Below, piece after piece: positions 53,601 through 64,000 of a DNA stretch of 64,000 nucleotides. Source of the stretch: Diospyros lotus (taxonomy: Eukaryota; Streptophyta; Magnoliopsida; Ericales; Ebenaceae); the NCBI RefSeq assembly GCF_014633365.1, contig NC_068339.1, positions 749,001-813,000 of the forward strand. The letters are read 5' to 3'. The notes beneath the pieces are model-generated. The model was not told where the DNA came from and made no database searches. It saw only the letters and a program-made list of their open reading frames with translations. The number at the start of each line of letters is the position of its first letter. The first letter of the stretch is position 1. The position numbers and the translations under genes were made by a program.

Positions 53601-56600
53601 CTGCTCGGACTTACGTACTAGACAAGCCTGAATGAAGGTGACTAAGAGTTGAAATTGTTCTCATAGTGTGATCGAGATGACACATCAAAACTCTTTCCGA
53701 CATTAGAAGCTCATTTCCAATCGTGCGTACCTTGGCCAAGGTTTTTTCAATCACTAACCAACTAAAATTGCATGGGATGTTCACCTCACGCTGAAGATCA
53801 ATGGATCCCATTAGTGATCACTTGTTTCCATATACAACTTTACAAAGACCACACAGAGAACATTGCCACCTCATATTCGAGCAATTCCACGCAACGGCAA
53901 ATCTCTGACACTAGTGTACAAGACAACCGTATTGCCTCCGGTCCGAGAACTAGTTACACAATCAAATACCAATAACAGATCATTAATCCTCTCAATCATG
54001 TGATTTGTTACATGCCTTACATTTAGTAGATGTTAAACCAACACTTACCTACATGTCTGCTATCTGCATCTCCTGCAATATGACATGTGACTCACCATCC
54101 ATTATCATTAGCATCTCATACTAATCAATGGTAATAGTCCATGTGCTAATCCGTAATCGATTAATCATATTCCCCTTATGAGAAATCTAAGTGCTGGGAA
54201 TTACTTTAAGAAATCTTATTTTATAAACCTTTGTCACATATTCTTAACAGTTTAAGAAAAAAATCATTAGGATATCTAGGGACTTATTCATAAACATTGG
54301 AGAGCTACTACTTACAGAAAAAAAAAAAAAGAGAAAAAACAATTGAAGAGCTATGAATGAAGATATGACCATTTATTGATATGCAAAATTATATTATTAG
54401 GCCTAAAACACACACTAGATGTCATCTAAATCTATTATTAGGGCACTAATACTAGCATCTTCATCCTTAAACTTGAGGGATAAGCTCACGACGAGTGGCC
54501 ATCCAGAACCATAATGGCAAAGAGAGACTGCTCATGTGGGCACTCAAACTTGTGACCTTTCCTAGGCACATTGACTCTTATGCCACTTGGGCTAACACCC
54601 AGCTGTAATGATTTTTTTATGTTGGACTTTGGTACCTTTCTGTTTCTATAGTGGGTTTGGTTGCCTCTTTGTTGGTATGTACTGTCATTGTGCCATTCAG
54701 TAGGCTCTAACTCTTAGTCCTCATGGATTTTGCATTGTGTTTGGTCCATAATTAAGAAAGACAAATAATGGATACTTACTAAGAAGAACAATTGATGGAA
54801 TTGATCCTTGGTGATCAAAAGATGATAGAGATTGTGCCACACAAGAATAAGATCAAGATGTCATGACCCTAGGAGCAATAAAGGGGTAATATGGTAATAA
54901 GCTTATAGGAGTTGTTAGGAGATATGTTACAAGGAGCACATGGGTGCTGTTAGGAATCAGTTAACAACTAGCTAAGGCCTATATAAATGCTACTTGTAAG
55001 AGGTTGGAGATATGTGTAATGGAAGGAAAATTTTATCTTCCTAATTCTCTCTATTCCTCTCTCATTCTTCTCTAATTCCCCCTCCCTTTTCTGCTGATTT
55101 CTTCCCCCTCCTTCATTTCTTCAATTCTGATTTCTTCCCCAATTCCTATCACAACCCTAACTGACCCTTGGGATGTGACAAGTGGTATTAGAGCAGTCGT
55201 TCTTCGGCTGTGCTTCATGCAATTTCGGTAAATAGATTCTGAAAACTCTCGTCGGAATTGATTGAGTAATGATTCATGGATTTCGACAAACTTTCTTAGC
55301 TGCGACAAAATCCACAAACTTCAGTTGTTGCAGTCGCAGCTCAAGAAGGCGACTACAGAATAAGTCACGATCCAGTAGCTCCAGTAAGTATACGTTGGTT
55401 GTTAGGCAAAGCCGATCTAGTGGCAATTTCGAAGCGGGGGAGCATCTCTTAGATTGAATTTCGAAGGAGAAGCCGGAGATTGACCACGGATGCGATTTCG
55501 GTAATTCTCAGTTCAAACTTGGGAGGCGATTCACAGGAGTTGCAGTGAGAACCCATCGGACTCTCAAGACGTTGATACTTCCGACGTGGTGAATTCCAAA
55601 ATCAATAATGAGGCCACAAATTCTGTGGCTTGTGCAAATTCCGACTATCCTAGTGGTTGGATCCAAGTCTCTGCGTGGGATAAAGGCAAGTAAACCCAGG
55701 CGATCTCGGTCGTTGTATCTTAGCGACAATCCTTAACCTCCTTCCAAAGTGATTGATCCTCAATTCTAGAGAATCCCGTTAATTGCAACACAATCGTTCA
55801 AGAAGTCGAGCAGCCCAGAGGATTCCAATGTAAAATTCTGGCTATCAATGTTCGGGTCTCTGCAGGTGCAACAAGAGGCGGCTCTCGATTGGGATTCCGA
55901 CACTGCTCAGACGGTGATTGGGTGAGCGATTTTCCCAGATTGATGTGAGGCGATTGTCGCTTGGGAATTTTGGGCACTCCTGTCCAAGTCTTGAAGAGGA
56001 AGACAACCATTGATTCTCGGGGTTAGATTCCGATGCATGAAGGTGATTGACAGCAGATAGGCAATTGCTTCCAATATGATTTTGAGGGTTATTACTAGCT
56101 GACTTTCTGTAGATTTAATTGAGCCGTTGCTGCTCAAAGTGGAAGGGTGAAGCAGATTCGGCAGATTTCGTGTGAGAAGTGGATTCTTCCAACTTATCTA
56201 GCTCGTTGATTGTTGGCACTTGAGGCTGTGAGTAAAGGGAACAAGAGGTTGATTTAGGCTTTGAAATTTGGTTAACTTTGTTTGAAGTAGGGAGGCGAAG
56301 TAGAGCAGGTGTTCTTCGGTTATTGAATTGCATTTGAGGCGAGTATAGGAACTGTTACAACAGATGAAATAGAAGAATGTACAAAACTCCTACTCCTTGG
56401 TCTTTGCAGTGTTCTATTGGTGAGAAGTTGACTGTGGGGCAGTTCATGCATGAGACAAATGGAGTCTCAAGGGCAGCAAAAGAAGGCTGCATTTTCAGCT
56501 GGAAACAACGGGAAATATGAGGAGTTTGGCCAGAAGCCTCAAGCATGGGAAAAGAAGTTGGAGGAGGGGATCAACCAATTGGACAAGGAAACAAGAAGTG

Positions 56601-59456
56601 TGGTACATGATACGAGCAAAGAATTCGGCCATATGTTACATGAACAATTGCAGGAGTTTGCGATGATACTAATTAAGAAGTATCATTATAGTTTTTCCGT
56701 GGAATTCTTTGATGATTATCGCGGAAGTTCTAACCAAAAGGAATCCCTTAAAATGGGGCAGCCTATGGAGAGGTTTGGAGATTAGGGCTTGTCTAATGTG
56801 GTGGAAGAGTTCAACAAAATCAGGCAGGTAGGGTTTAGTGACGAAGTACCAATTGAAGTTTGAAGAGCTGATGGCCTTGATGCTTGATCATAACCCCTAT
56901 TTGACAGAGGCTTATTTCGTTACAAGCTTTATAATTGGCTTGAACGAAGAGTTGAGGCCAATGGTGACCGTGCTTCAATCCAAGACTCTCAAGCATGTTG
57001 TTGATAGTGCTAGGTTCCATGAATTAACGTTGGAGGCACTAAAGAAGAAACAAAGAGAAAGAGATGTTGATGGAATAGCATGGGATCAGGCAAATCCGAC
57101 TAAAGGACTAGCCATCGGTGCAGATGATGGTGTTGGAGCATTTCCTCAAATTTGGAACAAAACATGAATCCATTAGATAAGTTGAGTATTAAACAGACTG
57201 GAGCTGAGAATGGCAATGCCTGTAACATCTATCCTTGTGAAGGTCCACATGCACTTGAAGAAGGTGTGATCCAACAATTAGGACATGAACAATCTGATAA
57301 TGGCTTTACAAAAACTGATTCTAAGGCTGATGAACTTGGACCGGTATTAAGGAAGAAGCTGGAGGTAAAGAAAAGACATTCTTTCAATGGGACTTTGGTT
57401 CAGAAGCAAGCTGGGTCACCCTTGACTTGGGTTAAAATAGGCAATGAGAAGGTGAAGATAGCACTAGCTGGAGGAAAGCTAAGAGGGATAGCTAAAGAAG
57501 TCGAAGGTTTTGCCAATGGAAACAAAACTCTCGTTGTTGTGTTGGTTTTTACTCCTATTGGAAAATCCAAGTTGTTGTCTACTGTAGGGTAGGATGAACT
57601 AATGGCTGATTGTGTTCTTAAAGTGGAGACCAATCTTGATTGGACAGCTATTTTAGGAGAGTGTATTAAACTTGAACTCTATTAGGTTGCTCCTATTGAA
57701 GTTCGAGGCCAAATTACGATTGGGATTGATCTTGGACACTTAAGAATGAGGAAGAAGAAGAGGCCTAGAAAGAGAAAGAAAGAAAGAAAAATCAGATAGA
57801 GAAGGTAGGATTTGGATGAAGCAATGGCTACTTGCTACAAGTTCTTGAGGACAAGAACTCTCTAAAGAGGGGGGAATTGTCATGACCCTAGGAGCAATAA
57901 AGGGGTAATATGGTAATAGGCTTATAATAGTTGTTAGGAGATATTTTACAAGTTGTTAGAAACACATGGGTGCTGTTAGGAATCAGTTAATAGCTAGCTA
58001 AGGTCTATATAAAGTGTTAGCTATGAAGCACCAAACGGTGTCGTTGGTTTAAGCTAGTTGGAGGGTCACGTGCAGCAACCACAGCCTGTCATTTGGCAGT
58101 TGCTGGATGGCAGCACGTGGCAACCATCAGCAGCTCCCTGATGGCGCCCGATTGCCTTTCTCACCCGATCTTATTCCTTGCTCGTTTGCCATTTTTGTTG
58201 GAATAATCATCGTGCTTGCACGATTGGATCTCAGCCTTTCATCCATGCTTTATGAGGGTTGATCCCAGCCATCCATCATCGCTTTTAATCCCGCCCCTCG
58301 GGATGTGAACCGGTCAGACAATAGAGACGAAAGAATTGATAAGAAACAAAAGAAAGGGAGAAAGAAAGATCAGGCTGAGGGGACTGGAGAACCTTTGTCT
58401 TCGGGCTAGGGTTTCTGGTTTGCTTCTGTTTCATTCTCTGTAAATGGTTTGTAAAGTTTTGTTTAGTTATATGGTTCAATAGGTTTGCCTTTAATTTGTA
58501 TTGTGTGATTATTGGACATTTTTGAGTTCTCGAACCATTGTTGTACAGAGAGTTTGCGAGGGTTTTGTGAGGGTGTAATCTTTGATTCACTACTTAGTGC
58601 AATGAACTCTTCTCACCAGAGTTCAACGTGGATGTAGCCTCTTTTGAGGTGAACCACGGTAAAATCCTCGTCTCCTTATACTGTTTTTGTTTCTGCTCTT
58701 CGTTTCCGTTTGTGTATGTTTTGATTTCGAATCTTCTGTTGTTGCTATCTTTAATCTTTGATTGAATCATATTAGGTAAATACCCTTAGGTATTTTTCAT
58801 CTAATACCAATATAAAGGCTACTTGTAAGAGGTTGGAGATATGTGTAATGAAAGGAAAATTCTATCTTTCTAATAATTCTCTCTATTCGTCTCTCGTTCT
58901 TCTCTAATTCTCCCTTCTTTTTCTGCTGATTTCTTCCCCCTCCTTCATTTCTTCAATTCTGATTTCTTCCCCAATTCCTATCACAACCCTAACTAACCCT
59001 AGGGATGTGACACAGGATAAGGGGGGAAGGAAGAATTACAGTACATTTTAATTGTTCTTGTCTTAATGAGTTATTCAGAATACTAAAATACACTCTTTTT
59101 TTTGGTTTTCATTCTAGTTGTGTTTTCTACTTGGTATGGTCTTGCCTCCAGTACTTGAGCCTGCTCTTGAAACCATTATCCATTTTGGCACTTCAAGCAG
59201 TTTGTACAAGGGTGTTTGTATAAAGGCATCTAGGATTGCAGGGGAAAATGCACTGGGGAGCTGATAAGAAAAAAACACCATAAAAGATAGTGGGCATGCT
59301 ATAGATATGCAAAAATTACATCCTGCATCTGTAGAATGCTAAGTTCTCCAAATGTCAGCTACCCTTGAGTTTTGACAATGGTGGGAGTTTTGTTCTCTTC
59401 ATTGAATCAATCCATGCTCATTGCACTTGGCAGCACATTGTAGACTTCTTAAGCTT

Positions 59457-59501
<45 letters not shown>

Positions 59502-62500
59502 TGTACACATGAACGAGTTAGGGTTATGTGGGAGGCCCACCAAATTAACAGAACTTATCTAGGCAATTCAAAGTTAGAAGATTTGAAAAGCAAAATTGAG
59601 ATTGGAAGATGGTTGAGGATTGTTCTTCTGGTATAAAAGGCTAGGAAAAGGAGAGACTTTTCTGTTATTAAAACTCTTGTGGAACTCTTTAAACGTGTGA
59701 CATGCCCTAAAGCCCTTTTAGATCCTGGCCATTACTTTTTGTTGTAATCAACATTTGGGTATTGTTTAACTATTTCATTTATTGTTCTCTATCTTTCATC
59801 TTCAGGATTTGGTTGTGATACTGAAGCAGTGATCAACATTATTGCCCATCGTGATGCAACACACCGTGGCTTGATCCGACAAGAATACAGAACTTTGTAC
59901 TCTGATGACCTTCTGAAACGGTTGTCTTCAGAACTTCATGGCAAACTGGAGGTATTAATACTCCTTTTCCCTTGCTCTATTCCTGTAAAGTTTTCCTCTG
60001 GCTGTTGCTTAAATAAAAAAGTAGCAGCTGACTTCTCTCTTTCCTGAAAAATTGTACATCTAATGTCTTTGGTTTCTTCAGACAGCGGTTTTGTTCTGGA
60101 TGCATGATCCAGCTGGACGTGATGCAATTATTCTAAGGCGAGCATTAATGCCTGAGTTTCGTAATCTTGAAGCTGCCACTGAAGTGATCTGCTCTCGTAC
60201 GCCATCCCAGATTTATACATTGAAACAAATCTACTATTCCATGTTTGGGGTTTACCTTGAACATGATATTGAGCGAGAAACCTCCGGGGATCATGGAAAG
60301 GTAATTAAACCCTCTCGCTGCTGCTATCTGTGTTGAATTCAGCTCTATTGCTAATCCTGTTTCAATAACTCTTCAACACTTTATTGCTAATCCTGTTTGC
60401 AAGTAATAATCCTATTATTGATAATAATGATGATGATGGCGATGATAATGATTATAAAAGGAAGTGAAATTCCGGTAGTACATCCATGCTAAGACAGCTG
60501 TTTACCTGCAGAAGCATTCACATGTAACCAAAGTGTATCATTCCCACAAACCCTTTTGTTATTTTGTTATATCTTTTTCTACGTTATGCAATAGAAGAGG
60601 TGTTTGCACTTGAACTGAATAGTAGCTTCTGAATATGAGTACGTTTCTAGATGGTATCTTGACAAAGGCACCCCAGAGAAGGAAATGGAAGAATGCAGGG
60701 TGCTTGGGGCTACGTAATCATGCTCTAATGTGCAGATCAGCTGGTTTATGTTCAGAAAAAGGACAATCTGGATTGTTATGGTCAAATCTGCAAACCTGAA
60801 ACAGATAGCCGAGTGTGTCCATCTATTACCATTCAGGAAAAGGAAATTTCAACAACAGCACAAGTAAACACTAGCTAAAAAGTAGTAACTTGGGCAGTTG
60901 TTGGGACCAAGAATCTACATAGTAATAGCAAAGGAAAATAACCTTTCTACTTCGGTATCACTATTTGTGGGAATTGCCAATATTGAAGGTCTGGATAGCT
61001 GCTACTGGAGTTATACTTCAACAGCTACATGTGTTGTTGTCTAATGATCGCAATTACTTTCTGCTTCTTCTTACATCATAGCTGATATATCAACTATGTT
61101 TGCAAGCATCTAGATCTCTCTTACAGTATTTCAGAACATACTTATTTGTGCCAATTTTTAGCAAATCGTCACAGGGAAAGCAGGCTTTTGGCACATTCTT
61201 TGTTTTACTAGATATGTTATTTGAGTTCTGAATTTCCCCATTTACATACATGAAAGAAATTGAGGCTCTGATTCATTGATGTGAAACACTGGTTATAGCT
61301 GTTGCTTGCTTATGTGAACACTCCTCGGTATGAAGGCCTAGAAGTTGATAAAGTGATGGCTGAAGTGGATGCTAAGGCTCTCTATAAAGCAGGAGAGAAG
61401 AAGTTGGGAACTGATGAGAAAACTTTTCTCAACATTTTTAGTCAACGAAGCAGAGCCCATTTGGCTGCTATAGATTCTGTTTATAACATTATGTATGGGA
61501 ACACCCTGAAAAAGGTAAGTTATGTATGTTGTCTTCTCCATCATTTTATATCTGGAACTCTTGTTATTATTCTTTAACAAATATAAATGACAACAGGCTG
61601 TGAAGCGTGAAACATCAGGGAAATTTGAGCTTGCTCTTTTGACGATCCTTCACTGTGCAAAGAATCCTGCAAAGTACTTTGCAAAGGTATTCATTCCATT
61701 TGTCAGGACCCCATCCCTAATTTGATGTTTCCTTTGAAGATAGAATTGGAATTGAGAGAGAAAAGTGATAGAAATGAGGGAGAAATCTGACAGAAAGTAA
61801 GGAGAAATCAAGAGAAATGGGAGAGAAAATAAGACAGAATGGAGAGAGAATAAAGAGACTTCAATAATCTTCTTGATAATTCATACATAATTCTCGGCAA
61901 TGTGGGTATAACTTTATCTATAAGTTATCCCCAAACTCTACCGACAGTTACTAGTATTAGTAAGGGAGTATTTGGCTTACCCTTTTTTTTTCCCATAGCT
62001 TTTAAGCTATTTAGCTTTTAAGTTGTATAAAACTTAAAAGTTAGGTAGTGTTTAAGCTGATAATGTGCTTGGATAAATGTGTTTTTAAGTTATTAGTTAA
62101 TATTTATGTGTTTGGTTTGAAAGAACTCATAACTACCAAAACTTGACAAAAAAATCAAAATAGACAGTGTTGAATGATGTAAAATTTTACAATTAGATGT
62201 TGATAAATTATATATAATTATTAAAAATATATTAATACAATATTATTATATGTATTATATATGTTATATATAACAACAATATATATTATTATGTGTTATA
62301 TATATACATATAATATATATGTTTATTGTTGTTTTATATATATGTATATACATACATATATACACACCCACAGACAATGGCAATGGGGAGGAGAAGCACA
62401 AACGGAGGAAATGAGGGTGGGGATGGTGATAGGCAGCGACCGATGGGGAGATGGATGGTTGGCGATGGAGGAGAAGCAGATGGGGGTGATGAGGGCAGCA

Positions 62501-63801
62501 GGCGATGGGGGCAGGGACCAGTGGGGGCGACAGCAATGGCTAACGGTGGCGGCCAGAAGAGCTAGGGCGACAGGCGGTGGGAGGCAGAGGTTGAAGAAGA
62601 AGGGCATGACTGGAAATTAGCAAAAAAAATGAGGGTAAAATGGTAAAATGATCAATCAACGCAACTTATAAATTAACAGTATTTTGCAAAAGCTTCCCCC
62701 CACTAGCTTTTGCAAAATGCTATGGTAGTAATGTTTAAGCTACCTAGCTCAAACGCTGGTGAGGTGCATCCAAACACCTCCCCAGCTTTTACTTAATAGC
62801 TTATAAGTTATATCAAGTCAAACCGGTAAGCCAAACACCCCCTAAGTAGTAATTGCTCCTAAATCACTTCACTATTTCCCCACTACTCCATAATTGTAAT
62901 TCCTATAATATAATTGTAAATAACTACTAAATAAATATATAACAACTGAAAAAAAAAAATCTTCTTAATTCTTGGGGTCGTGACACCACTCTTTTTTTTT
63001 TCTCCTTTTTTTTTATCCTTGCTATGTTATAAGATCAGAATATTATGTGTTTCCTGTCAGGAAGGTCAATGATTGAGTTTTAGGGCTCTAATTGGAAATT
63101 AGCTTCCATAAAAATATACAATATTTAAGTAAATAATTTCTGCCCATGCAAATGCATCTCTTCACATGGAATATAGAGTGACAAGAAGAAGTTCCATGAA
63201 GTTTGTTTAATCCAAAATAATCTTATTTGAAATAATCTTATCCAAAATAAAGGGTTCCATCAGTTTTAGTGATGTATGGTCTAATGCATGCCATTGTCAG
63301 AAAATAATGTCCAATAATGACTGGTAGACATATAAAAGGTTAATATCTTCTTTTTTTCATCAAATCTCTTTTGATTCTCTTAACATTAAGGATATGTCTA
63401 AATGTATCATATTAGCTTTGCTAATGTGATATAATACAATACTTGAAAAGGGAAAGTATCTTTTGATTATAGGATTCAGAAACCTTCAAACGTTTGGAGG
63501 CTCTTCTGTTTTGCTTGCTCTTATCTTCAGCTTTTCCGATTCATGATATCTACAAGGGTTCTAACTCATTTGCATCGGGGCTTCTGGAACTATGCAGGTG
63601 TTACACAAGGCAATGAAAGGACTGGGAACCGATGACACAACCCTTATAAGGGTAATCGTCACAAGGACTGAGATCGATATGCAATACATTAAAACTGAAT
63701 ACCAGAAGAAATACAATAAGCCTTTGAATGATGCTGTTCACTCGGAAACATCTGGTCACTACAGGAGCTTTCTTCTTGCTCTTCTGGGCCCAACCCACTA
63801 A
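50601..63801 (+). CDS. ANN5: Annexin, D5 type, six exons
   Basis: Exons 50601-50676, 59806-59951, 60082-60300, 61299-61514, 61597-61686 and 63598-63801 join in phase to 316 aa, the usual plant annexin length. Four annexin repeats are present. The first has a type II calcium site, Gly26-x-Gly28 with Glu68; the fourth has GLGTDD (257-262) with Glu299 as the distant ligand. Repeats II and III lack good calcium loops, as in other plant annexins. The start VPSPR-like segment, SELHGKLE and the C-terminal LLALLGPTH recall annexin D5. Annexins bind acidic phospholipids with calcium and act in membrane trafficking, stress and pollen functions; the exact role here is inferred. Intron 1 is 9.1 kb and intron 5 is 1.9 kb, both enlarged by transposons, but the exons and splice sites look intact. 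Confidence 0.95.
51006..51434 (-). repeat. 3' LTR of the Copia-type element
   Basis: 429 bp, bounded by TG and CA on the plus strand reading, and repeated in direct orientation at 52881-53268. Confidence 0.8.
51830..52636 (-). pseudogene. Copia-type gag with nonsense codon in the zinc knuckle
   Basis: Starts at 52636 with [15 protein letters not shown]...LWQLQV, the usual start of Copia gag (UBN2-type capsid). It continues through [12 protein letters not shown] and [12 protein letters not shown] to the nucleocapsid CCHC box. A TAA at 51935-51937 interrupts this box: CWKCK, stop, SGHVKRDC. Reading through, the frame stays open to about 51830. Gag forms the virus-like particle in active elements; this copy is broken by the stop. 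Confidence 0.85.
52818..52833 (+). repeat. C16 homopolymer
   Basis: Sixteen C residues inside the leader region of the Copia-type element, between primer-binding site and gag. Confidence 0.75.
52881..53268 (-). repeat. 5' LTR of the Copia-type element, truncated
   Basis: It aligns with 51006-51434 from its TGTTGAAAAA end but stops at about 53268, where an inverted gag fragment begins. The promoter-distal end of the LTR is therefore missing. Confidence 0.8.
53269..53364 (+). repeat. Inverted copy of a gag segment
   Basis: About 96 bp that match the reverse complement of 52067-52162 with only a few differences, including GAAACTCATCTGGTCACTTC. It is joined exactly where the 5' LTR breaks off. 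It therefore marks a rearrangement, or an end of a second element of the same family in opposite orientation. Confidence 0.8.
53365..54858. other. Unassigned intron 1 sequence between two retrotransposons
   Basis: No known coding sequence. The start contains TTTGTCGGATTTCAAAACTT and ATGCAGCGGAA, words I associate with other plant retrotransposon leaders, so it may be more retroelement debris. The rest is ordinary intron-like AT-rich DNA. Confidence 0.4.
54859..55180 (+). repeat. 5' LTR of the gag-only element
   Basis: 322 bp with TGTCA and TGACA ends and a TATATAAA promoter-like word near 54985, followed by a pyrimidine-rich segment. It is highly similar to the two parts of the 3' LTR. Confidence 0.88.
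55183..55194 (+). other. Primer-binding site (initiator tRNA-Met)
   Basis: TGGTATTAGAGC two bases after the 5' LTR, one base from the standard plant TGGTATCAGAGC. Confidence 0.85.
56450..57592 (+). pseudogene. Broken gag of the LTR element
   Basis: Open pieces in different frames (56450-56785, 56838-57167, 57152-57592). The middle one has the retrotransposon gag signature [11 protein letters not shown]...[16 protein letters not shown], typical of Ty3/Gypsy-type gag proteins. Frameshifts and stops separate the pieces; no zinc knuckle or protease is recognisable. The last piece matches nothing I know. Confidence 0.75.
57878..59012 (+). repeat. 3' LTR, split by a nested insertion
   Basis: LTR parts 57878-58014 and 58818-59012 together correspond to the 5' LTR. 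Between them lie a 795-bp insertion and a duplicated ATATAAAG. Confidence 0.85.
58015..58809 (+). mobile_element. Nested 795-bp insertion, solo-LTR-like
   Basis: It starts TGTTAGC and ends AATACCA and lies between perfect 8-bp direct repeats ATATAAAG (58007-58014, 58810-58817). Comparison with the uninterrupted 5' LTR proves it is an insertion. The TG...CA ends and the segment GTGGATGTAGCC...GAACCACGG, frequent near the end of plant Copia LTRs, suggest a solo LTR. The 8-bp duplication is longer than the usual 5 bp, so the class remains uncertain. Confidence 0.75.
59457..59500 (+). repeat. Compound CT/CA microsatellite
   Basis: A CT dinucleotide run followed directly by a CA run, in annexin intron 1, 300 bp before exon 2. 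Confidence 0.85.
61701..62985 (-). mobile_element. Solo LTR in annexin intron 5, hosting a DNA transposon
   Basis: Ends are TGTCAGGACCCC and GGGGTCGTGACA, forming the TG...CA LTR borders with short inverted ends. The flanks CCATT (61696-61700) and CCACT (62986-62990) look like a 5-bp duplication with one change. On the minus strand the pyrimidine-rich body and TGTCA/TGACA ends resemble the LTRs at 54859 and 57878, so the family is probably related. No internal region, primer site or gag is adjacent, as expected after LTR-LTR recombination. Without the nested element the LTR is about 0.4 kb. Confidence 0.75.
61963..62843. mobile_element. Non-autonomous hAT-like element nested in the solo LTR, 881 bp
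   Basis: The left end AGGGAGTATTTGGCTTACC and the inverse of the right end, AGGGGGTGTTTGGCTTACC, agree in 17 of 19 positions. The 8-bp flanks TATTAGTA and AAGTAGTA agree in six positions, consistent with an aged hAT duplication. Subterminal AGCTTTTAAG/AGCTTTTGC words recur at both ends. The interior has a GA-rich, GC-rich segment with open frames but no transposase signature. Confidence 0.75.
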
Positions 63802-64000
63802 AACTTTGTAACTGCTGTGTTTATCCCTTAGGGAGCGCACGTCAATGTAGATACATGTGATGTATATGGGTTGCTTGTGAGGAAGAAGAAACGGGATCTT
63901 ATGTAGTTGAAACCCTAGTGTTGTGTGTAAACAAAAAAAGGCTCTGTGTTTATCGTATTTTTGTGCTACATCTTGCCACCATGCTGCTATGTGACCGACC
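63802..64000 (+). other. Annexin 3' UTR and downstream
   Basis: It follows the annexin stop; no other feature seen. Window ends here. Confidence 0.5.

Larger units (their letters stand above)
54859..59012 (+). mobile_element. Gag-only LTR retrotransposon in annexin intron 1
   Basis: The 5' LTR is 54859-55180 (TGTCATGACC...GGGATGTGACA) and the 3' LTR 57878-59012, the latter enlarged by a nested insertion. The flanks CAAGA (54854-54858) and CAGGA (59013-59017) look like a 5-bp target duplication with one change. A primer-binding site follows the 5' LTR and a purine tract (AAAGAGGGGGGAA) precedes the 3' LTR. The 2.7-kb interior has only a broken gag; no protease, reverse transcriptase or integrase is visible. 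It runs in the same direction as annexin. Related LTR sequence occurs in intron 5. Confidence 0.88.

Noticed and set aside
53611..53975. Short frames between the retrotransposons of annexin intron 1
   Set aside because: No recognisable gag, polymerase or host domain.
62261..62620. Overlapping frames on both strands in annexin intron 5
   Set aside because: They sit in the GA-rich interior of the hAT-like element and are compositional artefacts.

Overview
The window is nuclear DNA of a flowering plant, most likely a dicot. The genes have many exons, AT-rich introns with GT-AG borders, plant-specific families (BASIC PENTACYSTEINE factor, DYW-class PPR protein, plant annexin) and plant-type transposons in introns and spacers. 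No species can be named from sequence alone. All exon models were built by eye from splice signals, reading phase and remembered family conservation.

Seven intact-looking protein genes are present. (1) 1439-2305 (+): a class I BASIC PENTACYSTEINE GAGA-binding factor, 288 aa, one coding exon. (2) 9632-14894 (+): a 149-aa calmodulin in four exons. (3) 16241-26586 (-): a two-domain dihydroxyacetone kinase-like protein (plant DHBK type), 598 aa in 20 exons. (4) 30203-32767 (+): an intronless 854-aa PPR protein with E and DYW regions. (5) 36367-38706 (-): a type I inositol polyphosphate 5-phosphatase, 396 aa in seven exons. (6) 44523-47786 (+): the TRAPP subunit BET3/TRAPPC3, 186 aa in five exons. 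(7) 50601-63801 (+): an annexin of the D5 type, 316 aa in six exons with a 9.1-kb first intron. All spliced models keep phase and end at a stop. They are separate transcription units with unrelated housekeeping, signalling and organelle roles; no operon-like or cluster logic links them.

Transposons account for much of the rest. They include a 648-bp hAT-like element with a perfect 8-bp target duplication (5386-6033), three tRNA-derived SINE copies, three copies of one MITE family, a decayed LINE reverse transcriptase with its catalytic Asp pair replaced by Asn-Asn (about 34560-35320), and a fold-back structure (39985-40345). A GC-rich palindrome made of palindromes lies at 48564-48693. The annexin gene is the main insertion site. 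Intron 1 holds a gag-only Copia-type element and a gag-only LTR element whose 3' LTR carries a further 795-bp insertion. Intron 5 holds a solo LTR of a related family that itself contains an 881-bp hAT-like element.

Several unusually long G/C homopolymers occur, including a G26 and a C26 tract that bracket the first exon of the kinase gene. I see no CRISPR array, phage, gene cluster or convincing new protein system. The most novel-looking items are structural: the nested palindrome, the paired G26/C26 tracts and the nested gag-only elements.
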